Shown: piece after piece, positions 44,791 to 54,949 of the stretch
How the letters are laid out: every line of letters begins with the position of its first letter
How positions within the stretch are numbered: position 1 is the first letter of the stretch
From: Dugong dugon
Taxonomy: Eukaryota; Chordata; Mammalia; Sirenia; Dugongidae
Direction of reading: 5' to 3'
Length of the DNA stretch: 64,000 nucleotides
NCBI GenBank assembly: GCA_030035585.1
Contig: CM057462.1
Location: 61,228,734 to 61,292,733, forward strand
Translations under genes and position numbers: made by a program
Notes under the pieces: generated by a model
Database searches by the model: none
Told to the model about the DNA's origin: nothing
The model's input: only the letters and a program-made list of their open reading frames with translations

Positions 44791-44840
44791 CCATCCATCC
44801 ATCCATCCATCCATCCATCCATCCATCCATCCATCCATCC
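44791..44840. repeat. (CCAT)n microsatellite
   Basis: About twelve uninterrupted CATC units, with decayed units on both sides (44750-44870). Confidence 0.95.
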
Positions 44841-45094
44841 TCCACCCATTTATTATCTATCATTTATTTTTTTGTGTTGGGAGACATACATGTGGGAATG
44901 CTTTCAAATATGTATATGCATGCATACACCTGAATGTGTATGATAGGTGTTGGCATATATCCGGATGTCCAGACATGAGGCCCCTTCCTGCTCCCTCACT
45001 GAAGACCTTCCCCCTACACCTGAAAAGGCACTCCAGGGAGGAGAGTTTCAGTTTGCCTGCCCTGGGCCTGGGCACCCCTCTGAGCCCCAGCAGA

Positions 45095-45165
45095 GAGTTA
45101 ATTAAATCCCTTTCCCAACAAGTGTGGTAATTAGTGCTAATGGTTCAGCTTCAACTCAGCAGCTG
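45095..45165. promoter_or_regulatory. Candidate enhancer block, homeodomain-like cluster
   Basis: TTAATTAAAT (45098-45107), CAAGTG NKX2-type core (45119-45124), TAATTAG (45128-45134), TAATGG (45138-45143) and the E-box CAGCTG (45159-45164), in unrepetitive sequence. Motif reading only. Confidence 0.3.
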
Positions 45166-46090
45166 AAGAGGTTCCTGCTGGGTGTGTGTGTGTGGTGTAA
45201 CAGCGCCTATCTTGATCCAGAAACTCATGAGGAATGGAGAGGGGAGCTTCTGAGAACTCCCTGCTTTCTTTCCCCTCCGTGTCCTTTCTCTCCCTGATCT
45301 TACGGGCTCCCAGAGGCTGATGGTGGGGAGGGTCTTTCACCTGGTTGTGGTGTCTTTAGCTTGAGGACTCTGGTTCTCTGTGTGTGACTGAGGGTATTTC
45401 TGTGTGTGTGAGCCTGCATGCATGAGGGACACTATTTCTGTGTGCCTGTTTGTATGCATGTAAATGGCCATACATATGAGTAGCATTGATGTGAATGGTA
45501 TCCCTGGAGTTGTGCAACATGGCAGCCTTGATTCGCGGACCCCACATTTGCATATCTGTGACATGTGCATGACTGTGTGTTTCTGGGTGTCCTCTGTTGT
45601 GTCTCCAGGTGTATCTGAATGTGGGTCTGAGTGAGCGCGTGCTAGTATGTGTGTATGTGTGCGTATAACAAAAAGCAAGGAGCAGCAGTGCAGCAGACTA
45701 CTGGGCCCTGAATGACACCCCTCGCAAATAAATGTGACAATGAAATATAGTTCTGGAATTGCTTTGGATGCTCCGTCAAGCAGGCAATGCGGAATAGGTG
45801 AAGTTGTAAAATGTTCCCTGGGTATTCCACGGCAGCTGAGTGACAGTCCTGTTCCTGGCTCCCCACCTCTCTGACTGGCTCTCCTTCTGCACAGCCCTGG
45901 AGCTGATGCAGCTCATCCTGACAGCGTGGGAGACTCGGTGGCCCATTTCCATGGTGAAGGGCAGAGTTGATCCAACAGGGTTCCCTGGCTCCAGGTTTGT
46001 CTCATCTCCTTCCGCAGAATAGAGAATCCTAGAGTAGGGCTCTGTCCCGTCCCCCGTCTCATGCACTTAGACTGGGATTCTGAGAAGAGG
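45166..46090. other. Unique sequence with TG-rich stretch
   Basis: A decayed (TG)n region at about 45385-45660. The rest is unique. No gene recognised. Confidence 0.5.
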
Positions 46091-46340
46091 GCCATGTCTC
46101 CCCCAAAGGGCCACATCTCCCCCTCACACTGGGCTCCTTGAGGGCAGGGCCATGTCTCCGCCTTCAGGCTGAGCTCTCTGAGGTGGCCCAGGTCTCCCCC
46201 CTCAGGCTAGGCTCTTTGGAGAGGCCCATGTCTCCTTCCTCAGGTTAGAGCCCCAGAGGGCACAGCTCTGCCTCCTTCTCTGATTGGGGCTCCCTTGAGG
46301 GCCAGGGTGTTTCCCCTGAGATTGGGAGATCTCTGAAGGT
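46091..46340. repeat. 38-base minisatellite, about six units
   Basis: Units starting near 46111, 46150, 46187, 46226, 46264 and 46302 share the pattern CCATGTCTCCNCCTCAGGCT followed by a GGGCTCTTTGAGGG-like half. Periods are 37-39 bases. A partial unit starts at 46091. The later units are more diverged. Confidence 0.8.
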
Positions 46341-46791
46341 GGTGTCAAGTTTCCTTGTGAGAGATGAGGCCAAAGGCACTGCTTCAGGATCAGGCCCAGG
46401 TGCCGAATGGGACTCCTTTCTCCCATCACAAAGACGCCTTCTTCTTACCAAGCCATGTGCCCTCCAAGGAGACAACCTTGTTCTGATTCATCAGCCTAAG
46501 TGGCTGCCTTGTGACAATTTGCACCCAAACAATAGTGCAGACTGCAGTGGCCGCACATAGAGGGTGTGGTGAGGACAAATGAGACAAACCACATAAAGCG
46601 CTTGCTCAGTGCCTGGCCTGTGGTGGGCACCCATGGGGGCTAAACACCACCTCTGGCAGAGTCTCCTGTCTGTTGGCAAAAAGTGTCAAGGCCATCTCTG
46701 GGTTCAGAAGGGACGCGGGGGACCCTTTGACTTCTTTGAGGTCATTTGTTTCACTGTTTTATTTTTTTGGATTGCCATTTATCCTTAGAGG

Positions 46792-46793
<2 letters not shown>
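46341..46793. other. Unique sequence
   Basis: No gene recognised. A short MIR/L2-like end ('gcgcttgctcagtgcctggcctg') lies near 46600. Confidence 0.45.
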
Positions 46794-46835
<42 letters not shown>

Positions 46836-46890
46836 CAGAGAGAGAGAGAGAGAGAAAGAGAGAAAGAATCAAACAGAGAGAGAGAAGCAG
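46794..46890. repeat. (TG)n-(GA)n compound microsatellite
   Basis: TG run 46794-46833 passing directly into a GA run with interruptions to about 46890. Confidence 0.97.
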
Positions 46891-47302
46891 TGCTAGCAAA
46901 AGAAGACAGATGACAAGGGAGAGGTAGGGAGGAGGCATGACAAGTTGGGTCCTCTCGACCCTCTGGCAGAAACATCACTGGAGTTTCTGCTACCTTTCTG
47001 GGAATGTTTCTAGGTGAGCACACAGAGGGAAGCGCTTGCCACCTACCCTGTCTCTCCAACAGCCAATTCTAGAAGGGGCTGTGGGTTGGGACAAAACCCA
47101 TCTGTGCTCGTAAGGAGGCTGTAGCTCTCCCTGGGCAGTGGGCACCCCTTATAGAGGCCACAAGACCATGAAACCCATGATGGGCTGGACCATGGCTTGT
47201 TCACAGTGGCATCATTAGCTCCTGGCACATAATAGCTGCTCAATAAATATTTGCCTCATGAATCCTCCTCCCATAGCTATGGTGCTCAACATTGTGCATG
47301 GT
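46891..47302. other. Unique sequence
   Basis: No gene recognised. An L2/MIR-type end ('aatagctgctcaataaatatttg') lies at about 47230-47255. Confidence 0.45.
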
Positions 47303-47720
47303 GCAACAAAAATTAAGACTGAGATCGTTTGACTGGTACAATGTTCTGGAGGTTTTATCAACAGGTGGCATGTCCCATATGGACAGCAAAGTCTTGAGTC
47401 CAGGCTGACTAGGAGAAAAAGGTTTTCACACAGTCCTTATAAGCCCTACAGGGACAATAACTTCCAAGTCTCCCGCTACCAATTTAATTGCCATCTCAGT
47501 ATAACATCCTGACCTCATCACGAGAGACAATTTGCAACTATGACTTTTGCTCTTAGCCCTGAAGTCTCTTGGTCTAGACTTTAATCTGCTAAACAGGCCA
47601 TCGGCTGACCCCTCAGTGCCCCAAGCCAAACCTGAAAATTCCTAAATTCTAGATTGTGCGTACCAGACAGAAGAAAACTGACATTTGCACCATTCCCAAT
47701 CATACCCTTGTTTACAGCCG
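47303..47720 (-). mobile_element. Possible LTR fragment
   Basis: On the minus strand a TATAAGGAC element (plus 47436-47445 region) is followed by a GATAAAACC element and an end reading TTTTTGTTGCA, an order seen in ERV LTRs. No flanking duplication or second copy was found, and the 5' boundary is uncertain. Confidence 0.35.
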
Positions 47721-47899
47721 GCGGTAATTAGACTTTGGTCTGGAGGCCTCTCTATCAGAAGCAAGTATTCTGGCCAATTTCTTTGAGAAGAAGGGGAACA
47801 AAGGGAAGCCATCGTGCAGATGTTGATCCTTTCAAACCACTCTGGCTCTGCTCCTGCCCTGGAAGAGAATGGGGGGAGGGAGCCAGGCTTGAAAATGTC

Positions 47900-47985
47900 T
47901 GCCCACGCCTAGGTCACTGCTGATTTCGTGTTAATATTAGATCATTGTATGATGAATAATTACATACCTCAACCAAGCAAATGAA
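47900..47985. promoter_or_regulatory. Candidate conserved AT-rich block with HNF1-like half site
   Basis: GTTAATATTAG (47930-47940) matches half of the HNF1 palindrome well and the other half weakly. ATGATGAATAATTACA follows. AT-rich island in GC-rich flanks. Motif reading only. Confidence 0.25.
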
Positions 47986-48019
47986 AGACGGTACCAAGGT
48001 GCACACAGGGAGGCATAGA

Positions 48020-48195
48020 GCAGAGGGGTCAAAAGCATGGGGTTTAGCTCTGCTGTTTAACAGCGGAGTGACCGTGGGTAAGTTACTTAGTCACTCCGCG
48101 CCTCGGTTGCCTGTCTGCACAGTAGGAATGGCATTTACCTTACAGGGTTTTTGTGACTATGAAATAAGATTATGTGTATAAGGATCTAAATCTAT
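48020..48195 (+). mobile_element. MIR SINE
   Basis: 'gtgaccgtgggtaagttacttagtcactccgcgcctcggttgcc' and 'acagggtttttgtgactatgaaataa' are MIR wording. Confidence 0.8.
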
Positions 48196-48339
48196 TGCTA
48201 GGCTTATTATTAGCTATTTATCATATTATTTATTCTATTTATAAATAATATACTATTGTCATTATTACAAGCAATATACTATTTATTATTACAATTAGCT
48301 ATTATTGTATTGTTACATTTAGGTGTCTGCATGCGTGCG

Positions 48340-48600
48340 AGCATATATGATGGACATCCATGCATGCATGTGTAAGTGATGGACACCTGCTTATGTGATG
48401 GATACCTGTGTGTGTGTATGTGATGGACACCCATGTATGTGTGTGTATGTGACAGACACAAACATATGTGTGTGTGATGGACACGTGTGGATGTGTGTGT
48501 GTGATAGACACATATATATGTTTGTGTATGTGATGAACATCCACACATGTGTGTATGTGATAGGCTCTCATTTGTGCGTATGTATGTGATGGTTGCCTGT
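48340..48600. repeat. TGTGATGGACAC-type VNTR-like repeat
   Basis: About nine imperfect units built on GTATGTGATGGACACC and TGTGTGTG, unit length near 27-35. Reverse-strand frames give His/Thr-rich repeats only. Confidence 0.85.
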
Positions 48601-48639
48601 GCACGTTCTGCTATATGTATGAAAGAGCAGAATGTAGGA

Positions 48640-48795
48640 AAGTATAGCACTTGACTGGGAACTGGGTTCTGTGAGTTTGAGTCCCATTTCTACCACATAT
48701 TTTTTGAGGGGTCATTTTCCTCATCTGTAAAATTGTGATAAAAATGATAATGATAATTGTAGTAATGTTTAATGAGTGCTTACTATGTGCCAGGA
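48640..48795 (+). mobile_element. MIR SINE
   Basis: 'gtgagtttgagtcccatttctaccaca', 'cattttcctcatctgtaaaattg', 'gagtgcttactatgtgccagg'. Confidence 0.75.
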
Positions 48796-48829
48796 AAATA
48801 AACCTCACCTGGCCACCTTACACGGTTGA

Positions 48830-49260
48830 TATTAGACTCAAGGGAGGTGCAGAAGTGCTTTACAAACCAAGATGTCCCGGGCACACAGGGGCAGAGGTCG
48901 TTGTGGGTGTACATACGTGTGTGTGTGTGCATGCATAGTGTCTTTCCCTGAGTCTATTTCCAGGTCAGACGGAAGGAACACACACCTACGTATAGACAAC
49001 CACCCATGTGGGTGTACCTGCATACCGCCCCTTGTAGGTACACCTGTGATTTCACACATGTGCTTACACGCATGCACCAAGTCACTGCATGCTCACCTAG
49101 CTCAACTATACTCTCCCATGCAGGTGTGTGCATACACATGCACACATTCTGTCACTGACTTCTGTATCCATCCACCCATTCACATCTACTCACTCACACA
49201 GGCACATACATCCTTATCATTGACAGAGGCGAAACAATGTGCTATTTCTTAGATGGCCGT
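48830..49260. other. Unique sequence, TG/CA-rich in part
   Basis: Scattered ACACATG/CATGTG elements. No gene recognised. Confidence 0.45.
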
Positions 49261-49271
49261 TTATAACTAAC

Positions 49272-49534
49272 CAAACCAAATCAAACCAATCTAAGCCAAA
49301 CCAAGCCAAGCCAAGCCAAGCCAAGCCAAACCAAAATAAACTAGTTGCTGTGCAGTTGTTTTCAACTTGTGATGACCCCATGTATGTCAGAGCAGAGTTT
49401 TCAAAACTCTCTGTAGAGTTTTCAATAGCTGATTTTTCAAAATTAGATGGCTAGGCTTTTCTTTGTAGGTGCCTCTGGGTGGACTTGAACCTCCAACCTT
49501 TCAGTTAGCAGGTGAGTGCACTTTGGGGACTCCC
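49272..49534 (-). mobile_element. tRNA-Asn-class SINE with expanded CCAAR tail
   Basis: Minus copy flanked by the perfect 11-base duplication TTATAACTAAC (49261-49271 and 49535-49545). The first ~70 bases (49268-49337) are (CCAAG/CCAAA)n, the reverse complement of the TTTGG tail seen in plus copies. Then the tail ('tgatgaccccatgtatgtcag'), body and tRNA head ('cagttagcaggtgagtgc', 'ggggactccc') follow. Confidence 0.96.
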
Positions 49535-49599
49535 TTATAACTAACAGGTAGAGGGAAATTCTCCAGCAGAGTTTTCTCTGCAGAGGACACCTTGACTCA

Positions 49600-49745
49600 G
49601 CCCTGTTTCACTTTCCTAATCTGTAAAATGGAAATAGTAACTGTACCTACTGTATAACATTATAAAAATTAAATGAGTTACCTATGGGAAATGCTTTGGG
49701 TAGTGCCTGGCACAAAGTAAGTGCTCAATAAATCTTAGCTGTTTT
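49600..49745 (+). mobile_element. MIR SINE
   Basis: 'ctttcctaatctgtaaaatggaaatag', 'aaattaaatgagttacc', 'gtgcctggcacaaagtaagtgctcaataa'. Confidence 0.88.
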
Positions 49746-49979
49746 TATTATCAGTTAAGAGTTTTACATTTGTTTTCACCTGAATCCCTGCTGGTGCATC
49801 TGTGATGAATAGTGGGTCCAAGCAGCCAGGGACTGTGAGTGAGGCTCAAGCCCCTGAGGTGGTCTTCCTGCTTAGCACTGATGGGCTTAGAAAACGGTAC
49901 CCACATCTGTCCCCAAGAGATGACCTGGAACCCATCTCTTAGACAGTACATCTCTCTTGCTGAGCAGGAATTCTTTCTG

Positions 49980-50215
49980 TGATTCCTCTTAAAAGCACTC
50001 GCCAGGTTTTGGTTGCACACCTCCAGTGATGGGGAGCTTATTTCCTCCCAGAGCAACTCCTTCCATTAGACAACTCTGGTTGATAGAAAGTTCTTCCTGG
50101 CTGCTGCCCTGAGCTGCAGCATATTGTTCTGCCCATGGTTCCTCCTCTGCCCTCTGAGGCCACACAGCAAACCTGCTCTATTTTAAATGGTCTCTCTTTC
50201 ACCACAAGCCTCCAA
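49980..50215. mobile_element. Ancient interspersed repeat, class uncertain
   Basis: 'cacctccagtgatggggagcttatttcctcccagagcaactccttccatt' and 'ctctgccctctgaggccacacag' resemble a widespread old mammalian repeat (L3/CR1-like). Assignment tentative. Confidence 0.4.
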
Positions 50216-51164
50216 TTTTTTTTTTTTCACATGAGCTGTGGCCAAACCAGACCCTTAGCTTATACAAGTGAGGCAGACTTTTAAAGAAAATGTTAATAGC
50301 TCTATTATTTTTCTTGATCTAAAAATGTAATACATGGTCATTGAAAACAATTCAGACAGTACAGGAAAATATGAAGAAAGTAAAACCACCCATCACCCAG
50401 CAACCAGAGAGAATCAGTGTTAACATTTTTAATTTGATTTTTGAATAGGAACTACATTCAAGTGTTCAAAATTAAAAATTACAGAAGGGTATTCAGTGAA
50501 AAGTTGCCCTCCCACCATCTCTGTCCTCAGCCGCTTAGTTCCCTCCCCACAGATTTAAAAAAACTTGTTAATTTCTTATAGATATACTCTAGAAATACCT
50601 TCAGATATATAAGGCTATTTTAGGATCTTTTAAAGATATTATAAGGCTATCTTAAAGGATTTTAAAGGATATTTTAGGATATGTAAAGACACACACATAC
50701 CTCTCCCCCATTCTATCCACTGCTTTGTTTGGCCTTTAAAGGGTCTTTGATATTCTTCTGTTGGTCCTCCCAGCTTTATGACATCTTGTCTTCTTCAGAT
50801 GTATTTGTCATGCAGACTTGCAATGACTCTCTCCAACGACATGGCCTCTGAACCGTTTAATCGGCACTCAGCACAGCTCCAGCCAACATATGACAGTATT
50901 TTACACAGCCCACATTTTGCAGAAATCAACATCACTCTCTCAGGGGAGCATCAATGTGTTTCTGAAATATCTTCAGTGTTCTTCAACTCATTACCCCGGA
51001 AATGCTATTCAGCGGGGAAGTTAGCAGGACATAATTTTTTAAGTGAACCATTGTTGGCTCCTGGTGATGTCTCTTTTCTTCCTAAAATGTTAACAGATGA
51101 CCATGACCACAAAATGGCTAACATAGTGAACGTTCTTCACCTGTCAGGCACGGTTATGAACTCT
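50216..51164. other. Mostly unassigned; old L1-like scrap at 50330-50450
   Basis: 'gaaaacaattcagacagtacagg...cccatcacccagcaaccagagagaatcagtgttaacattt' resembles an old L1 3' end. The open frame at 50778-51266 has no recognised domain and runs into a MIR and a SINE, so it is not taken as a gene. Confidence 0.45.
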
Positions 51165-51515
51165 GTCCGTATGTTATTTACTCCCACAAACAATCTTATA
51201 AGAAAAGTATTATTATCTTCCCTGGAGTCCTGGGTAGTGCAAACAATTAATGTGCTCAGCTGCTAACCAAAATGTTGGAGGTTCCAGTCCACCCAAAGGT
51301 GCCTCTGAAGAAAGGTCTGGTAACCGACTTCTGAAAAATCAGCCATTGAATACCCTGTGGAACACAGTTCTACCCTGACAGGCATAGGGTCGCCATGAGT
51401 TGGAATCAACTCTATGGCAACTGGCAAATTAACCATTTACAGTTAAGGAAATGGCCTCAGAAATGTGAAGTAACTTGCCTGAGGTCACACAGCTTGTAGG
51501 AGGCAGAGGCGTGCC
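51165..51515 (-). mobile_element. MIR SINE split by a tRNA-Asn SINE
   Basis: Antisense MIR in two parts, 51165-51222 ('gttatttactcccacaaacaatctta') and 51430-51515 ('cttgcctgaggtcacacagcttg'), separated by the SINE at 51223-51425. Confidence 0.8.
51223..51425 (+). mobile_element. tRNA-Asn-class SINE with RTE-like tail
   Basis: Plus copy: 'ggagtcctgggtagtgcaaac', 'cagctgctaaccaaaatgttggaggttcc', 'gaagaaaggtctggtaaccgac', 'catgagttggaatcaactctatgg'. Confidence 0.95.
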
Positions 51516-51884
51516 TGAAGCCCAGGTCTGTCTGCTGCCGAGCCTACCCTCTGGGCTTCCCCACTCTGCTGCCAGTGTGACCACATTAGCTAAATACATT
51601 GCTGCAGAGTTTTGCCAGGGATTGGCATCAAGTTCTTGTCCCTGCACAGCTAGCATCCTGTTGGGTCCACTTTGCATGGTGGTTCAGGCCTGCTTCATTG
51701 GCTCAAGAAGGGGCTTTGCTCACTGGGCGACCCATGCTCTCCTCTTGTAAGGTTTCTTAATGCAGTTTAATGGAAAGAGTTTCAGTTCATAGGAACTGTA
51801 GCAGCAGGCGTGAGCCTGGCCATTCCAGGATTTACAGGGGCTTAGGGATCTGGCCCTCTCTCTCTATTGGGTGGGGGAATGGCA
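51516..51884. other. Unique sequence
   Basis: No gene or repeat recognised. Confidence 0.45.
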
Positions 51885-52078
51885 TAATAAAGGGTAATGA
51901 TTAAGGGCTCAGGGGTAAGACTTCTTGGATTCCAGCCTGCTTTCACTCCTTACTACTGTGTGACTTTGGACAATGTATTTAACATCTCTGGGCCTCAGTG
52001 TCCACACCTGTAAAGTGGAGAGAATAAATGAGATGATATGTGGAAAGTTCCCAGGGCCTAGGAGGTACTCAGTCAATG
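51885..52078 (+). mobile_element. MIR SINE
   Basis: 'gactttggacaatgtatttaacatctctgggcctcagtgtcc', 'taaatgagatgatatgtgg', 'gtactcagtcaatg'. Confidence 0.85.
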
Positions 52079-54309
52079 CGCCATCTTCACTGGGAAATCC
52101 CAGTCTCCTTTGACTGACTACAGTTACCTGGGCAGTGCCCTCTCTTCTTCACTTCCTCAACTGGTCACTCCATCCCTGGCTCCCTCCTCCAGGCCCCACC
52201 CTCCCTGCCATAATGAAATTCTCTGGCAATTCAGGTCCTGGGCTGGGCAGAGCGAAGCTGGACCTGTAGGGATCCACAGTCTTGATCCCCTCTCTTGAGG
52301 CTCCCAGTGTGGGGTGGGGGTGGGGCAGTCAAGGACCCTGGTGGTGACAGAGGGGAGATGAGACCTGGAGAAAGGGAGCCGGGCTGGTCCCACTCTGTCC
52401 TCTCCTCATCAGCCTCCAAGGAAATGCAGTTCCCTGGTCCCAAGGGCGGGCACTTCCCAGCCACAGTCTCTCTGGGTTTCTGGGCCTTTTGCCCTGTCTC
52501 CCTCCTTGGATCAAGGACTCCCCTGGGAAGGGACAGGGTTGTGTCTTCCCCCTCAGACTGGGGCTCATGGGATGTGCTGTGCACGGCCACGGTTGGGCAT
52601 GTGTCGCCTGCTGGCTACCCCCGTCCCCCATGCCCTGGCCAGGAGTTCAGTGCCAGGCGAGTACTGTAATTGGATTCCTGTACGTTAACAAGTCAATCAG
52701 GAAGTCTTAATGAGTCCTGAGTAATCTCAGACATGCGTGCTAATTAAATAGCTGTTCCGGTTCTAATCCGCTGGAAGTTAATCATCCCGGAATTAGGAAG
52801 TGCCAGCCAGGGAACTTCATCATGGCAGTGAGGGTGGGGCCAGGGTTGGAGTTAGGGGAGGCCCTGTCCTAAGTCCTAGGACCAGGTGTCCCTCCAGGGG
52901 TGGGGGAATGTGGCTGCAGGGGCCTGACCTCCTCCAGGTGTCAGAAACAGAGCATCCCCACCCTGAGCCTTTAATGGCCCCTTTAGTCTGGGCAGGCCCC
53001 CTCCTCTGCTCTTTGCCCAGCCCAGACCTGCCCCACTCGTGCCCTGCCTCAGTCTCTAGACCAGGAAGGCTCAGGAAAAGGCAACAACTTTCATAAAGTG
53101 CCGGGTGCGTAGTAGGGTGAACACGTGAGGAATCTGTAAACACGAGTTCCCTCCATCCTTTTCGTGTTCATGCACTCTCGCCACCCCCCAACGCCCCTCA
53201 GCCTCCTCTGTGCCTGGGGGTGAAACCTCTATGGAGGCATCGCCTGCTCTTCAGGCCGGGTCTGGTCAATGGGAGGCTTCTGTCTGGTGGCAGACCGTGG
53301 GCTTCCCCACCCTTGTTGGTCTCTTTAACACTGCCCACACCTCTGTAAATGGTCCCATCATTACACCTTCTTTGTGGAGCCTTTTGAATGAGTGCCTGTT
53401 TCCTGCCTGACGTGCCTGCCAGAATTATCCTGAACCAGAGGGTGTATGTGTGTGGGGGGAGGGATGGGGCAGGGGACAATGCTGACCGCACATAGCCCTG
53501 CCGAGGTTCTGGGCTTGTACCCCACTAGAGGCAGTGGTTGCCTGGCAAATTGGTGGGCAGTGGCGAGGCAGCAAATGCCCAGGCCTGGATCTCCAAGGCC
53601 TCGCCTGGGACAACACTCTAGCTTAATTTGGAGTAGAATGCTCAGTTCCTGCTGAATGCCTCAGGGATATGGAAAGACCTAAGTGGAGGAAGATTTGGAT
53701 TCCCTGTGCAAGCAGAGTAAGAACTTATTTCATGCAAAGACCTTGGGCTGGGCACTGGGGTGTCACTAGGAAGCTGGGTGATTCAGGTGATTGGATTTGG
53801 GACTTAGGATGGGAGCCCTGGAGCATTAGGTCCTGGGTCAGAGGTCTGTGCAGTGTTGGGCTCTGGATGGGGGTGTGGGGTTGGTGGGTGACTCTAGGAT
53901 CTGGACAATGAGGAGGAAAGTCCCTCACAATGCGTGGTCCCCAAAGGTTGGGAAAAGAAGGGCGTGGGAAGGGCCCCAAAGCCAGAGGCCACCACTGTCT
54001 GCTGCAGATCCAGCTCTGCAAGTCTATGTGCGAGTTCAGCCCCAGACTTAGCACCGGACACAGGTGGATTGGGGGAGATAGGTAGTCAGTTTCTCCTCTC
54101 AGGTCTGGGCAGCTAGGGAAGGAGATGCTATCTGGGCCCCACCCCTCTCTAAGGCTCCAGCTGCAAATCAGGGTGATGTGTGTGCCCCCACCCCAGTTCT
54201 GACACGAGCTATTCTCTAGCCAGGCTTCCCTATCCTGGACTCGCCAAGTAGAGGGTTTGAACAACTATTCTAGGCTTAGAATGTGGTCCAATCAAGTGTC
54301 TTGCTCTCT
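52079..54309. other. Longest unique GC-rich stretch, with a homeodomain-motif island
   Basis: About 2.2 kb without recognisable repeats. Many overlapping short open frames on both strands (for example 52295-52669 + and 53725-54264 -) have no known domain. The 52660-52800 island stands out by its low GC and motif density. Confidence 0.5.
52660..52800. promoter_or_regulatory. Candidate developmental enhancer, eight homeodomain-type cores
   Basis: In about 140 bases: TAATTG (52667), GTTAAC (52684), TTAATGA (52707), GTAATC (52721), TAATTAAAT (52741), TAATCC (52764; the K50 OTX/PITX-type site), TTAATCAT (52778) and AATTAG (52791). Flanks are GC-rich and nearly free of such cores. This resembles known conserved noncoding enhancers, but conservation cannot be judged here. 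Confidence 0.4.
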
Positions 54310-54676
54310 ATGGTGGGTTAAAGATGGCCATACATTCTTCGCCACTCCTCTCACTGAGATGGGGAATGTATTTTCTCTCCCCTTGAATTTAGCCTGTGAC
54401 AGCTTTGACCAATAGAATGTGGCAAAAGTGACACTGTAACTTGCAAAGCCAAATCTTATGAGATCTGCAACATTCACTTTTGTTGTTTGGAACACTCTCT
54501 CTTGGAAGCCAGCTGCTATGTGAGAAGTTTGATTACCCTGAGGTCACCATGTTGTGAGGAAGCCCAAGCTAGCCACATGGGGATGGGTGGGGAAAGAGAG
54601 ACAGAGAGAGAAAGGGAAAAAGGGAAGAAGGGAAGAAGGGAGGAAGGGAGAGGGAGGTAGAAAGAGAGAGGCAGAA

Positions 54677-54707
<31 letters not shown>

Positions 54708-54949
54708 ACTTGGAGGAATATTGAAGCACTAGATGTGAGTGAGGTCTTCTTGAACCTTTCAGCCTAGTCCAGTTGTCAGCTGAATGCAGCCAAGTGAATG
54801 ACTTCAGCTGAATCCACACAGAACAGAAAAACCACTCAGCTGAGTCCTGTCCAAATTCTAGACCCACAGAATTACAGAAATAACAGATTGTTGCTTTAAA
54901 CCTCTAAGTTTTGGGGTGGTTTGTTATGCAGCAGTAGATAACTGAAACA
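54310..54949 (+). mobile_element. MaLR (MLT1-type) LTR, sense, with GA-repeat expansion
   Basis: 'tggtgggttaaagatggcc', 'tttgaccaatagaatgtggc', 'ctatgtgagaagtttgattaccc' and the end 'gtggtttgttatgcagcagtagataactgaaaca' are typical MLT1-type LTR wording. A GA-rich microsatellite (54595-54704) has expanded inside it. Confidence 0.8.
54595..54704. repeat. GA-rich microsatellite
   Basis: GGGAAGAAGG, GAGAGAGA and AAAGAGAGAG runs over about 110 bases. Confidence 0.93.

Noticed and set aside
44741..45130. Regularly repeated CATC units considered as a CRISPR-like array
   Set aside because: It is an uninterrupted tetranucleotide microsatellite with no spacers, and the genome is clearly mammalian.
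48279..48650. His/Thr-rich minus-strand open frame of 123 residues
   Set aside because: It reads the TGTGATGGACAC repeat in reverse and has no features of a protein family.
50778..51266. A 162-residue plus-strand open frame in largely unassigned DNA
   Set aside because: No recognisable domain, and its end runs through a MIR and into a tRNA-Asn SINE. Kept out because length alone is weak evidence in a 64-kb window.
53725..54264. A 179-residue minus-strand open frame in GC-rich DNA
   Set aside because: High GC reduces stop codons in several frames at once. There is no domain or start context supporting it.
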